Of a stretch of DNA of 64,000 nucleotides, positions 36,459-45,205 are shown piece after piece; positions within the stretch are counted from its first letter, which is position 1, and each line of letters begins with the position of its first letter. Source of the stretch: Rhodococcoides corynebacterioides NBRC 14404. Its GTDB lineage: Bacteria > Actinomycetota > Actinomycetes > Mycobacteriales > Mycobacteriaceae. Under the pieces are notes generated by a model, which was given only the letters and a program-made list of their open reading frames with translations, was not told the origin of the DNA and did not search any database. A program made the translations under genes and the position numbers. The DNA is taken from contig NZ_BCWV01000002.1 of the NCBI RefSeq assembly GCF_001894765.1, forward strand, positions 744,001-808,000. Reading direction: 5' to 3'.

Positions 36459-38321
36459 ATGTGCGGAATCGTCGGGTACGTCGGACACAGGCCTGCGCTG
36501 CCCATCGTGGTGGAGGCGCTGCGGCGGATGGAGTACCGGGGATACGACTCCGCCGGTGTGGCCGTCCTGGACGGTGCGGGCGGCATGGCCGTCGAGCGCA
36601 AGGCGGGCAAACTGTCCAATCTCGACGCCGAGCTGGACGATCTGGGTCGCGACACCTTCGTCGGCACCGCCGGCATGGGACACACCCGTTGGGCCACCCA
36701 CGGTCGCCCCACCGACCGCAACGCCCACCCGCATCGCAACGCCGACGCCACGGTCGCCGTGGTGCACAACGGCATCATCGAGAACTTCGCCCCGCTGCGC
36801 GCCGAGCTGGAGGCGGAGGGTGTCGAGTTCGCGTCCGATACCGACACCGAGGTGGCCGTCCACCTGGTGGCCCGCGCGTACGCGGAAGGGCCGACGGCCG
36901 GGGAGTTCGTCGAGAGCGCCCTGGCGGTCCTGCGTCGTCTCGAAGGGGCGTTCACCCTCGTCTTCACGCACGTCGATCACCCGGACACCATCGTCGCCGC
37001 CCGCCGGTCGACACCGCTGGTGGTGGGTGTCGGGCAGGACGAGATGTTCGTCGGCTCCGACGTGGCCGCGTTCATCGAGCACACCCGCGACGCCGTCGAG
37101 CTCGGTCAGGACCAGGTGGTGGTGATCACCGCCGACGGGTACTCGATCATGCACTTCGACGGGACCGAGGCGCAGGGTCGTCCGTTCCGCATCGACTGGG
37201 ACCTCGCGGCCGCCGAGAAGGGCGGCCACGACTACTTCATGCTCAAGGAGATCCAGGAGCAGCCCGCGGCGGTCGCGGACACGCTGCTCGGGCACTTCGA
37301 CAAGGGCCGGATCACCCTCGACGAGCAACGACTGTCGGACCAGGAACTGCGCGACGTCGACAAGGTCTTCGTGGTGGCGTGCGGCAGCGCGTACCACTCG
37401 GGGTTGGTGGCCAAGTACGCGATCGAGCACTGGACCCGCCTCCCCGTGGAGGTCGAACTGGCCAGCGAGTTCCGGTACCGCGACCCGGTGCTGGACCGGT
37501 CGACGCTGGTGGTGGCCATCTCGCAGTCGGGCGAGACGGCGGACACCCTCGAGGCCGTGCGGCACGCCAAGGAGCAGAAGGCCCGCGTGCTGGCGGTGTG
37601 CAACACCAACGGCTCGCAAATTCCCCGCGAGGCCGACGCCGTTCTCTACACGCGGGCGGGACCGGAGATCGGCGTCGCGTCCACCAAGGCGTTCCTGGCA
37701 CAGGTCACCGCCAACTACCTGGTGGGGCTGGCGCTGGCGCAGGCGCGCGGAACCAAGTACCCGGACGAGGTCGCACGGGAGTACCGCGACCTCGAGGCCA
37801 TGCCGGCTCTCGTCGCGGCAGTCCTCGAGACCGTGGAGCCGGTGCGGGCGCTCGCGCGCGAGCTGGCGACGTCGCCGACGGTGCTGTTCCTCGGTCGGCA
37901 CGTGGGCTACCCGGTGGCGCTCGAGGGTGCGCTCAAGCTGAAGGAACTCGCGTACATGCACGCGGAGGGCTTCGCGGCGGGCGAGCTCAAGCACGGGCCG
38001 ATCGCGCTGATCGAGGACGGCCTGCCGGTGATCGTGGTGATGCCGTCGCCGAAGGGTCGCGCGGTGCTGCATTCGAAGCTGCTGAGCAACATTCGGGAGA
38101 TCCAGGCTCGCGGGGCGCGCACGGTGGTCATCGCCGAGGAGGGCGACGAGACGGTGCGGCCGTACGCCGACCATCTGATCGAGATCCCGGCCGCGCCGAC
38201 GCTGCTGCAGCCGCTGCTGTCGACGATCCCGCTGCAGGTGTTCGCTGCGGAGGTCGCGCAGGCGCGGGGGTACGACGTGGACAAGCCGCGGAACCTCGCC
38301 AAGTCCGTGACCGTCGAGTAG
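36459..38321 (+). CDS. glmS: glutamine-fructose-6-phosphate aminotransferase GlmS
   Basis: 620 residues. GlmS makes glucosamine-6-phosphate from fructose-6-phosphate and glutamine, the entry step to UDP-GlcNAc. The N-terminal Ntn amidase domain begins MCGIVGYVGHRPALP, with Cys2 becoming the nucleophile after Met removal. Two SIS isomerase domains follow (VACGSAYHSGLVAKYAIEHW, ISQSGETADTLEA, and later FLGRHVGYPVALEGALKLKE), ending DKPRNLAKSVTVE. Upstream in-frame codons extend past the family start and would bury Cys2. The stop is inside a 34-bp tandem repeat. Confidence 0.98.
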   Translation: MCGIVGYVGHRPALPIVVEALRRMEYRGYDSAGVAVLDGAGGMAVERKAGKLSNLDAELDDLGRDTFVGTAGMGHTRWATHGRPTDRNAHPHRNADATVAVVHNGIIENFAPLRAELEAEGVEFASDTDTEVAVHLVARAYAEGPTAGEFVESALAVLRRLEGAFTLVFTHVDHPDTIVAARRSTPLVVGVGQDEMFVGSDVAAFIEHTRDAVELGQDQVVVITADGYSIMHFDGTEAQGRPFRIDWDLAAAEKGGHDYFMLKEIQEQPAAVADTLLGHFDKGRITLDEQRLSDQELRDVDKVFVVACGSAYHSGLVAKYAIEHWTRLPVEVELASEFRYRDPVLDRSTLVVAISQSGETADTLEAVRHAKEQKARVLAVCNTNGSQIPREADAVLYTRAGPEIGVASTKAFLAQVTANYLVGLALAQARGTKYPDEVAREYRDLEAMPALVAAVLETVEPVRALARELATSPTVLFLGRHVGYPVALEGALKLKELAYMHAEGFAAGELKHGPIALIEDGLPVIVVMPSPKGRAVLHSKLLSNIREIQARGARTVVIAEEGDETVRPYADHLIEIPAAPTLLQPLLSTIPLQVFAAEVAQARGYDVDKPRNLAKSVTVE

Positions 38322-38397
38322 CGGAGCGGATCGACGCGAGAGCACCGTCGAGTAGCGGAGCGGATCGACGCGAGAGCACCGTCGAGTAGCGGAGCGG
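38311..38397 (+). repeat. 34-bp tandem repeat, about 2.6 copies, over the glmS stop
   Basis: Units begin at 38311 and 38345, with a partial unit at 38379-38397. The unit starts CCGTCGAGTAGCGGAGCGGA, so each copy repeats the last glmS codon and TAG. It fills almost the whole gap to the convergent cupredoxin gene. Confidence 0.95.
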
Positions 38398-38400
38398 GGC

Positions 38401-38772
38401 TCAGCGGACGATGACGACCCCGGTCATGTTGGGGTGGACGGTGCAGAAGTAGTTGTAGGTGCCGGGGTCGTCGAAGGTCTGACTGAACTGGCCGGCCGCG
38501 ATCATCGGGCTGTGCAGCAGGGACGACGCGTTGTCGATGCCGACGACGTTGTGGGCCATGCGGTCGTCGTCGAAGAACCAGGTGACGGTGTCGCCGGGGG
38601 AGATGGTGACGGTGGCGGGGCTGTAGGCCATGTCGGCGACGGTGACGACGTTCGGTCCGGTGGGTCGTTCGGCAGGCGTCGGGTCCTCGGTGCAGGCGGT
38701 GAGCGAGATCGCCAGCGCCGCCGCGGTTCCGACGAGGGCGAGGCGACGGTGGGGCATCTCGAAGCGGGCCAT
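38401..38772 (-). CDS. cupredoxin-domain lipoprotein
   Basis: A 123-residue exported type-1 copper protein. The signal peptide (LALVGTAAALAISLTAC) ends in a lipobox with Cys27, so the mature protein should be lipid-anchored outside the membrane. Copper ligands are visible in plastocyanin order: His74 (MAHNVVG), Cys110, His113 and Met116 (YFCTVHPNMTG). It likely transfers electrons or buffers copper in the envelope; the partner is unknown. It is divergent from nnr, with 32 bases between the starts. Confidence 0.93.
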   Translation of the reverse strand: MARFEMPHRRLALVGTAAALAISLTACTEDPTPAERPTGPNVVTVADMAYSPATVTISPGDTVTWFFDDDRMAHNVVGIDNASSLLHSPMIAAGQFSQTFDDPGTYNYFCTVHPNMTGVVIVR

Positions 38773-38804
38773 GTCTCCACGCTAGACCTCGTTACGGTGG
38801 GGTC

Positions 38805-40265
38805 ATGGAGTACGTGTTCACCGCGGACGAGGCCCGGTCGTTGGAACGTCCCGTCGTCGCGGCGGCGCCCGAGTACGCGGTGATGAGGCGCGCGGCGTTC
38901 GGCCTGGCGGGGGCGATCGCGGCCGAGTTGCGGGCGCGGTGCGGTGCCGTCGCGGGGTGCGCGGTGGGACTGCTGGTGGGCTCGGGCGACAACGGCGGTG
39001 ACGCCCTGTTCGCCGGGGCGATGCTGCGACGCCGTGGGGTGGCGGTCACCGCGGTCCTGCTCGCTCCGGACCGTACTCATCGGGGCGGTCTCTCGGCGTT
39101 CGAGGCGTCCGGGGGCCGGGTGGTCGCTCGGCTCGGTGAGGTGGATCTGGTGGTCGACGGCATCGTCGGCCTGTCGGGCCGCGGTGCGCTACGACCGGAT
39201 GCGGCGGAGCACGTCCGGGCGGTGACCGCGCCGATCGTGTCGGTGGACCTTCCGTCGGGGGTGGATGTCGACACCGGGGCGGTGGACGGCCCTGCGGTCT
39301 CGGCGGCGGTGACGGTGACGTTCGGAGTGCGCAAGCCGGTGCACGTGCTCGCGGCTCCCCGGTGCGGCCGGGTCGTCGTGGTCGACATCGGGTTGCCGGC
39401 CGCGACGACGGAGTTGGCCTGCGCGGACGACGCCGAGGTGGGGGCGGTGTGGCCGGTGCCCGGCCCGCACGACGACAAGTACAGCCAGGGCGTCGTGGGT
39501 GTCATGGCGGGCAGCGAGAAGTATCCGGGCGCGGGCGTGCTGTGCACCGGCGCGGCGGTGGCGGCGACGGCGGGAATGGTGCGCTACGTCGGGACCGGGG
39601 GGGCCGAGGTGCTCCATCACTACCCGGAGGTGGTGACGGCCCGGTCCGTCGACGAGGCGGGGCGCGTCCAGGCGTGGGTGGTGGGTCCGGGCTTCGGTAC
39701 GGACGACGACGCCGCGGAGCGCCTCGCGGGCATCCTCGCCACCGACCTGCCGGTGCTGGTCGACGCGGACGGCCTGACGGTCCTGGCCGCGCGGCCCGAG
39801 TTGCTCGACGGGCGCAGCGCACCCACGCTGCTCACGCCGCACGCGGGCGAGTTCGCGCGCCTGACGGGTTCGGACCCCGGACCGGATCGCGTGTCGTCCG
39901 TGCGTGCGCTGGCCGCGGACCGCGGGGTGACCGTTCTCCTCAAGGGACGCGCGACGCTGATCGCACATGCGGACGGCCGGGTGATGGTCGACCAGGCGGG
40001 GTCGTCGTGGTCGTCGACGGCGGGATCGGGGGACGTCCTCGCCGGCATGGCCGGGGCTCTGCTCGCCGCGGGCCTGTCCCCGCTGGTGGCGGCCACGTCC
40101 GCCGCCCGCGCGCATTCGCTCGCCGCGATGCTGGCGGCCGGTGGACCGTCCCGGCCCGCACCGGCGCCGATCTCGGCGTCGGTGCTGCTGAGCGCGGTAC
40201 GCGATGCCGTGGGCACCTTGCGGGCACGAGCGGGCGAGGCCGGAATGGCAGAATCGGCCCGGTGA
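38805..40265 (+). CDS. nnr: bifunctional NAD(P)HX epimerase/dehydratase
   Basis: 486 residues that repair hydrated NAD(P)H. The N-terminal YjeF/NAXE epimerase domain covers about residues 1-215 (LLVGSGDNGGDALFAGAMLR, VDLPSGVDVDTGAV). The C-terminal ribokinase-like NAXD dehydratase covers about 225-480 (PHDDKYSQGVVGVMAGSEKY, TPHAGEFARLTG, TAGSGDVLAGMAGALLAAG). Its stop overlaps the alr GTG (GTGA). It opens the nnr-alr-hydrolase-tsaE-tsaB-rimI-tsaD run. Confidence 0.96.
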   Translation: MEYVFTADEARSLERPVVAAAPEYAVMRRAAFGLAGAIAAELRARCGAVAGCAVGLLVGSGDNGGDALFAGAMLRRRGVAVTAVLLAPDRTHRGGLSAFEASGGRVVARLGEVDLVVDGIVGLSGRGALRPDAAEHVRAVTAPIVSVDLPSGVDVDTGAVDGPAVSAAVTVTFGVRKPVHVLAAPRCGRVVVVDIGLPAATTELACADDAEVGAVWPVPGPHDDKYSQGVVGVMAGSEKYPGAGVLCTGAAVAATAGMVRYVGTGGAEVLHHYPEVVTARSVDEAGRVQAWVVGPGFGTDDDAAERLAGILATDLPVLVDADGLTVLAARPELLDGRSAPTLLTPHAGEFARLTGSDPGPDRVSSVRALAADRGVTVLLKGRATLIAHADGRVMVDQAGSSWSSTAGSGDVLAGMAGALLAAGLSPLVAATSAARAHSLAAMLAAGGPSRPAPAPISASVLLSAVRDAVGTLRARAGEAGMAESAR

Positions 40266-41416
40266 GCACCGCGACCCCGACGGCCGGCACGACGGCCCGT
40301 CCTCAGGCCGAGGCGGTGATCGACCTCGACGCCGTGGCCCACAACGTGCGGGTGTTGACCGCGCGGGCGGGATCGGCGGACGTGATGGCCGTGGTGAAGG
40401 CGGACGGCTACAACCACGGTGCGGTTCCCGTGGCACGAGCGGCTCTGGGCGCGGGTGCGGCGGAGTTGGGCGTGGCCACCGTGCAGGAGGCCCTGGCGCT
40501 GCGCGCGGCCGGGGTGGACGCCCCGGTGCTGTGCTGGCTGCACGCCCCGGGGGCGGACTTCCGTGCGGCGATCGAGGCCGACGTGGAGATCGGGGTGTCG
40601 ACGCCGCGTCAGATCGCCGAGGTGGTGGACGCGGCGCGCACGGCCGGTCGTCGGGCGACGGTGAGCGTCAAGCTGGACACGGGGATGAACCGCGGAGGCC
40701 TGGCGCCCGACATGGTCGACGAGGCCCTGGATCTGCTCTCGCGCGAGCGCGGTGCGCTCGACGTGCGCGGGGCGTTCTCCCACCTGGTCGCGGCCGACGA
40801 TCCCGAGGATCCGGTGACCGATCTGCAGAAGCGGCGGTTCGACGCCCTGGTCGACGCCATGACGAGGGCGGGTGTCGCGCCGCGGACGCGTCATCTGGCC
40901 AACTCGGCGGCGACGTTGCTCCGTCCCGACCTCGCCTACGACCTGGTGCGTCCGGGTATCGCGGTCTACGGACTGTCGCCGGCCCCCGACCTCGGTTCGT
41001 TCGACCTGCGCCCGGTGATGACGGTGCGCGCGACCGTCGTGCTGCTCAAGAACGTCCCGGCGGGCGGCGGCGTCGGGTACGGACATCAGTGGATCGCGCC
41101 GCGGGACACGGTGGTCGCCCTGATTCCCCTCGGCTACGCGGACGGCGTCGTCCGCGGATTGACCGGCCGCTACGAGGTTGCGGTGCGCGGCCGTCGTCAC
41201 CGTGCGGTGGGCCGGGTGTCGATGGACCAGGTGGTGATCGACGTGGGTCCGGACGGCGACGTCGAGGTCGGCGACGACGCGTACTTCTTCGGCCCGGGCG
41301 ACCACGGGGAGTCCTCCGCTCAGGACTGGGCCGAGGTGCTGGGCACGATCAACTACGAGGTGGTCACGGGCGTCCGTGGGCGGGTCGAGCGCACGTACCG
41401 GGGCGGTGTCGCGTGA
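40262..41416 (+). CDS. alr: alanine racemase
   Basis: A 384-residue PLP enzyme making D-alanine for peptidoglycan. The PLP lysine is Lys46 in AVVKADGYNHGAVPVA. The opposite-face catalytic Tyr lies in GGVGYGHQWIAPRDT, and LDTGMNRGGL and NSAATLLRPDLAYDLVRPGI are further family motifs. The GTG overlaps the nnr stop; a longer in-frame reading upstream lies within nnr and is rejected. Its own stop overlaps the next GTG. Confidence 0.97.
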   Translation: MSTATPTAGTTARPQAEAVIDLDAVAHNVRVLTARAGSADVMAVVKADGYNHGAVPVARAALGAGAAELGVATVQEALALRAAGVDAPVLCWLHAPGADFRAAIEADVEIGVSTPRQIAEVVDAARTAGRRATVSVKLDTGMNRGGLAPDMVDEALDLLSRERGALDVRGAFSHLVAADDPEDPVTDLQKRRFDALVDAMTRAGVAPRTRHLANSAATLLRPDLAYDLVRPGIAVYGLSPAPDLGSFDLRPVMTVRATVVLLKNVPAGGGVGYGHQWIAPRDTVVALIPLGYADGVVRGLTGRYEVAVRGRRHRAVGRVSMDQVVIDVGPDGDVEVGDDAYFFGPGDHGESSAQDWAEVLGTINYEVVTGVRGRVERTYRGGVA

Positions 41417-42486
41417 TCGGCCCACGTCTGGTCGGCATCGTGGGCGGTGCGGCCAGCGTCGCCGCGGTGGCGGCCGTCGCCGGCATCGCGGCCGTCCGTC
41501 GCCGTGTCGGGGATCCGGTGCCCGACGTGGAGCGACCCGCGGACTTCGCGACGGTCGAGTTCGATCGCGGCAGCATCGTCGCGGCGAGCGACGGCGTCCC
41601 GTTGGCGGTGCGGGAGGTCGGGCCGACGACGGCTCCGCTGACGGTGGTCTTCGTCCACGGCTACTGCTTGCGCATGGAGTGCTGGTACTTCCAGCGTCGC
41701 GACCTCGCGGCGCGCTGGGGCGACGACGTGCGGATGGTGTTCTACGACCAGCGCGGTCACGGACGGTCCGGTGACGTCGCGCCCGAGGACTGCGACATTC
41801 CTCGGCTCGGTGCCGACCTCGCGGACGTGATCCGCGCGGTGGCGCCGACGGGTCCGGTGGTCCTGGTGGGTCATTCCATGGGCGGGATGTCGGTCCTCGC
41901 GGCCTGCCGCCTCTTCCCCGACGCGGTGGCCGATCGCGTGGTGGGTGTCGCGCTCGTGTCGACGACGGCGGCGGGCATCGCGACCACCGGTCTGGGCCGG
42001 AATCTGCAGAACCCGGCCGTGGACGCATTCCGACTCGCGGTGCGCTCCGCGCCCGGTGTGGTGCAGATCGGTCGCGGCGCCGTGCGGTCGGTCATCGCGC
42101 CGGTCCTGCGGGCGGCGTCCTTCGGGACCACCGTCTCGCCGGCACTGGATGCGTTCGCGGAACAGATGATCCACGACACGTCGGTCACCACGATGGTGAA
42201 CTTCCTGAAGGCGCTCGAACTGCACGACGAGCAGGCGGCGCTCCCGGTGATCGCCGATGTGGCGACTTCAGTGCTGTGCGGGGACGACGACTGGGTGATC
42301 CCGTTCGACAAGTCCCGCGAGCTGTCCGAGATGCTGCCGCACGCGGAGATGGTGCGGGTACGGCGCGCCGGCCACCTGGTGCAGCTCGAGTTCCCGGACG
42401 AGGTGAACGACGCCCTCGACCGACTGGTCCAGCGAGTGCGCACGGGCCGGATCGATGCGTCGCCGAGGAGGGTCACGGTTGGCTGA
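41413..42486 (+). CDS. membrane-anchored alpha/beta hydrolase
   Basis: 357 residues from a GTG overlapping the alr stop. An N-terminal hydrophobic segment (LVGIVGGAASVAAVAAVAGI) is followed by a standard alpha/beta-hydrolase domain: VFVHGYCLRMECWYFQRRDL (oxyanion HG), FYDQRGHGRSGD, nucleophile elbow VVLVGHSMGGMSVLAA (Ser), acid region VLCGDDDWVIPFDKS and the His in VRRAGHLVQLEFP. The catalytic triad is complete. The substrate is unknown; an ester or lipid at the membrane is plausible. The 3' end overlaps tsaE by a few codons. Confidence 0.9.
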   Translation: MIGPRLVGIVGGAASVAAVAAVAGIAAVRRRVGDPVPDVERPADFATVEFDRGSIVAASDGVPLAVREVGPTTAPLTVVFVHGYCLRMECWYFQRRDLAARWGDDVRMVFYDQRGHGRSGDVAPEDCDIPRLGADLADVIRAVAPTGPVVLVGHSMGGMSVLAACRLFPDAVADRVVGVALVSTTAAGIATTGLGRNLQNPAVDAFRLAVRSAPGVVQIGRGAVRSVIAPVLRAASFGTTVSPALDAFAEQMIHDTSVTTMVNFLKALELHDEQAALPVIADVATSVLCGDDDWVIPFDKSRELSEMLPHAEMVRVRRAGHLVQLEFPDEVNDALDRLVQRVRTGRIDASPRRVTVG

Positions 42487-42949
42487 GCAGGAGACGGCCG
42501 TCCTCTCGACCGCCGCGGACACCGAGCAGCTCGGCGAACGGCTGGCCGCCGATCTCGTCGCGGGGGACGTCGTGGTGCTCGACGGGCCGTTGGGCGCGGG
42601 CAAGACGACGTTCACGAAGGGTCTCGCGCGGGGTCTCGGCGTGCTCGGTCGGGTCAGTTCGCCGACGTTCATGATCGCGCGTACCCACCGGCCGGGATCC
42701 GATACCGGCCCGGGTCTGGTGCACGTCGACGCGTACCGCTTGGGCCTGGGCACCGGTGCGTCGGCGACCGACGAACTCGACGCGCTGGATCTGGACACCG
42801 AGCTGGCCGATTCCGTGGTGGTGGTCGAGTGGGGCGAGGGGCTGGCCGAGGCGCTCGCCGATCGTCACCTGCTGATCCGCCTGCGTCGCGAACCGGAGTC
42901 GGACGTCCGCACGGCCACCTGGCACTGGAACCGCGGTTCGAGCGAGTAA
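42479..42949 (+). CDS. tsaE: tRNA t6A biosynthesis ATPase TsaE
   Basis: About 156 residues. TsaE is the P-loop ATPase that resets the TsaBD complex in N6-threonylcarbamoyladenosine formation. Motifs are VLDGPLGAGKTTFTKGLARG (Walker A), RVSSPTFMIAR (switch I), LVHVDAYRLG and VVVVEWGEGL. The TTG at 42479 is preferred because GAGGAGGG sits just upstream. An in-frame ATG at 42455 would add eight residues (MRRRGGSR) but lacks a good site. It overlaps the hydrolase gene either way. Confidence 0.93.
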   Translation: MAEQETAVLSTAADTEQLGERLAADLVAGDVVVLDGPLGAGKTTFTKGLARGLGVLGRVSSPTFMIARTHRPGSDTGPGLVHVDAYRLGLGTGASATDELDALDLDTELADSVVVVEWGEGLAEALADRHLLIRLRREPESDVRTATWHWNRGSSE

Positions 42950-42960
42950 CCTGGACATCC

Positions 42961-43668
42961 GTGCTTGTTCTCGCCGTCGACACGTCCACACCCGCGGTGA
43001 CCGCCGGCCTCGTGCGGCTCGCTGCCGACCCGGCCGCAGCCCCCGTCGCCCTGGCCACGCGGGTGACGGTCGACGCCCGCCTGCACGCCGAGGTGTTGAC
43101 CCCACAGATCGTCGAGTGTTTGGCCGAGGCCGGGGTGGGCCCTGCCGACATCGACGCGGTGGTGGTGGGGACCGGTCCCGGCCCGTTCACGGGTCTGCGC
43201 GTGGGCATGGCCACGGGGATGGCGTTCGCGGATGCGGTGGGGGTGCCGATCCACGGGGTCGGAAGTCTGGACGCGATCGCGGCGGCGGTGCCGGGTGAGC
43301 GGGAGGTGTTGGTGCTGACCGACGCTCGACGCAAGGAGGTCTACTGGGCACGGTTCGCCGGGGGTCGCGCGGTGGCGGGTCCCGCGGTGTCCGCGCCGGG
43401 CGACGTGGAGGTGGGCGCGGCGGAGGTGGTCGCCGGGTCGGCGTCGCACGTCGACATGGTGGACCTGCCCGTGGAGCCGGTCGAGAGCCCGTCGCCGGAG
43501 TCGCTGGTCGCGGTGGCGGCGGCGGCGCTGCGCCGTGGTGATCGGCCGGGTGAGCCGGTGCCGCAGTACCTTCGCCGGCCGGACGCAGTGGCCACTGCCG
43601 ATCGCGCAGCAGTGGCCACTGCCGATCGCGCAGCAGTGGCCACTGCCGATCGTGCACAGCGCCCGTGA
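42961..43668 (+). CDS. tsaB: t6A modification protein TsaB
   Basis: 235 residues with an ASKHA-type fold: VLVLAVDTSTPAVTAGLVRL, HAEVLTPQIVECLAEAG, VVVGTGPGPFTGLRVGMATG. TsaB dimerises with TsaD and supports threonylcarbamoyl transfer. The C-terminus carries a tandem AVATADRA repeat absent from the conserved core. The GTG at 42961 is the family start. Its stop overlaps the rimI GTG (GTGA). Confidence 0.95.
   Translation: MLVLAVDTSTPAVTAGLVRLAADPAAAPVALATRVTVDARLHAEVLTPQIVECLAEAGVGPADIDAVVVGTGPGPFTGLRVGMATGMAFADAVGVPIHGVGSLDAIAAAVPGEREVLVLTDARRKEVYWARFAGGRAVAGPAVSAPGDVEVGAAEVVAGSASHVDMVDLPVEPVESPSPESLVAVAAAALRRGDRPGEPVPQYLRRPDAVATADRAAVATADRAAVATADRAQRP
43585..43656 (+). repeat. 3 x 24-bp tandem repeat at the tsaB 3' end
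   Basis: Units at 43585, 43609 and 43633 are identical except for one base in the third. Each encodes AVATADRA in the TsaB tail and contains a TGGCCA palindrome. Confidence 0.97.
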
Positions 43669-44150
43669 CGGTGATCGAGCCGATGGTTCCGGCGGATGCG
43701 GCGGGGTGTGCCCGGCTCGAGCGGGTCCTGTTCCCGGGCGACGGGCCCTGGCCCGAGGACGCGTTCCTCGAGGAGCTGCGGAGCCCGCACGTGCGGTACC
43801 GCGTCGTCCGTGACGACGACGGTGTGGTGGGGTATGCCGGAATCGCGTTGCTGGGCACGGGGTCCGGAGCCGAGGCGGAGATCCACACGATCGGTGTCGA
43901 TCCGTCGGCGCAGCGCCGGGGGATCGGCCGGGCGTTGTTGACCGACGCGCTGGCGGCGGCCGACGCGCACGGCGGTCCGGTGTTCCTCGAGGTCCGCACG
44001 GACAACGAGGCCGCTCTGGCCCTGTATCGGTCGACGGGGTTCGAGATCGTCGGAACTCGACGCAACTACTACCGCCCCTCGGGGGCGGACGCGTACACGA
44101 TGCGCCGCGAACCCGGTGGCCGCACGCAGACGGAAGGAATGTCCTCGTGA
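43665..44150 (+). CDS. rimI: ribosomal protein S18 alanine N-acetyltransferase RimI
   Basis: A 161-residue GNAT acetyltransferase. The acetyl-CoA loop is [20 protein letters not shown] (QRRGIG), followed by [20 protein letters not shown], which is diagnostic for RimI, and the YYRP motif in [15 protein letters not shown]. It acetylates the N-terminus of S18 and perhaps other proteins. It sits between tsaB and tsaD with four-base overlaps on both sides, as in mycobacteria. Confidence 0.95.
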   Translation: MTVIEPMVPADAAGCARLERVLFPGDGPWPEDAFLEELRSPHVRYRVVRDDDGVVGYAGIALLGTGSGAEAEIHTIGVDPSAQRRGIGRALLTDALAAADAHGGPVFLEVRTDNEAALALYRSTGFEIVGTRRNYYRPSGADAYTMRREPGGRTQTEGMSS

Positions 44151-45193
44151 TCGTCCTGGGTATCGAAAGCTCCTGCGACGAAACAGGAGTCGGCATCGTG
44201 CGGTATCACGAGAGCGGTCCGGCGGCAGGGACGTGCGACCTGCTGGCCGACGAGGTGGCCTCGAGCGTCGACGAGCACGCGCGGTTCGGGGGCGTGGTGC
44301 CCGAGATCGCGTCGCGTGCGCATCTCGAAGCGATCGTGCCGACGATGCGGCGCGCGCTCGCGGCGGCGGGGATCGAGCGTCCGGACGCCGTGGCGGTGAC
44401 CATCGGTCCCGGTCTCGCGGGGGCACTGCTCGTGGGTGTCGCGGCGGCCAAGGCGTACGCGGCGGCGTGGGGGGTGCCGTTCTACGCGGTCAATCATCTG
44501 GGCGGTCACGTCGCCGTCGACACGCTCGAGCACGGCCCGATGCCCGAGTGCGTCGCGCTGCTCGTCTCCGGCGGCCACACACATCTGCTCGAGGTGTCCT
44601 CGTTGGCGGAGCCCATCGTCGAACTCGGCAGCACCGTCGACGACGCGGCGGGAGAGGCCTTCGACAAGGTCGCTCGCCTGCTCGGCCTCGGTTATCCCGG
44701 TGGGCCGGTGCTGGATCGACTGGCCGCACAGGGCGATCCGACTGCCATCGCCTTTCCACGGGGGATGACCGGACCGCGCGACGCGCGGTACGACTTCTCG
44801 TTCTCCGGTCTGAAGACGGCCGTCGCTCGGTACGTCGAGAAGTCGGAGCGGTCCGGGACGCCGGTGGTCGTGGCCGACGTCGCGGCGTCCTTCCAGGAGG
44901 CCGTGGCGGACGTGTTGACGCTGAAGGCGATCCGAGCGTTGGAGGATCGCGGGATCGACACCCTCGTGTTGGGCGGCGGAGCGACGGCGAACTCCCGGAT
45001 TCGCTCGCTCGCCGAGGAGCGTTGTGCCGCAGCAGGTGTGACGCTGCGGGTACCGACGCCGCGGCGATGCACCGACAACGGCGTCATGATCGCCACGCTG
45101 GGCGCGCACATCGCGGCCTCCGGGGCGTCGCCGTCCGCGCTGACGTCGGCGACGGATCCGGGTCTGCCGGTGTCCACCTCGCTCGTGCCGTGA
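44147..45193 (+). CDS. tsaD: tRNA N6-adenosine threonylcarbamoyltransferase TsaD
   Basis: 348 residues. TsaD is the catalytic subunit for t6A37 in ANN-decoding tRNAs. It has the start [16 protein letters not shown], metal-binding histidines in [13 protein letters not shown] and [14 protein letters not shown], the loop [14 protein letters not shown], and the nucleotide motif [15 protein letters not shown]. The GTG overlaps the rimI stop. It closes the operon; CCGTGAC/GTCACGG at 45188-45211 can form a small hairpin before the convergent gene. Confidence 0.98.
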   Translation: MIVLGIESSCDETGVGIVRYHESGPAAGTCDLLADEVASSVDEHARFGGVVPEIASRAHLEAIVPTMRRALAAAGIERPDAVAVTIGPGLAGALLVGVAAAKAYAAAWGVPFYAVNHLGGHVAVDTLEHGPMPECVALLVSGGHTHLLEVSSLAEPIVELGSTVDDAAGEAFDKVARLLGLGYPGGPVLDRLAAQGDPTAIAFPRGMTGPRDARYDFSFSGLKTAVARYVEKSERSGTPVVVADVAASFQEAVADVLTLKAIRALEDRGIDTLVLGGGATANSRIRSLAEERCAAAGVTLRVPTPRRCTDNGVMIATLGAHIAASGASPSALTSATDPGLPVSTSLVP

Positions 45194-45205
45194 CGGCTGC
45201 GGGGG

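Noticed and set aside
38311-38397. Insertion-sequence remnant or attachment site
   Set aside because: The sequence only repeats the glmS end; there is no transposase, integrase, tRNA or target duplication.
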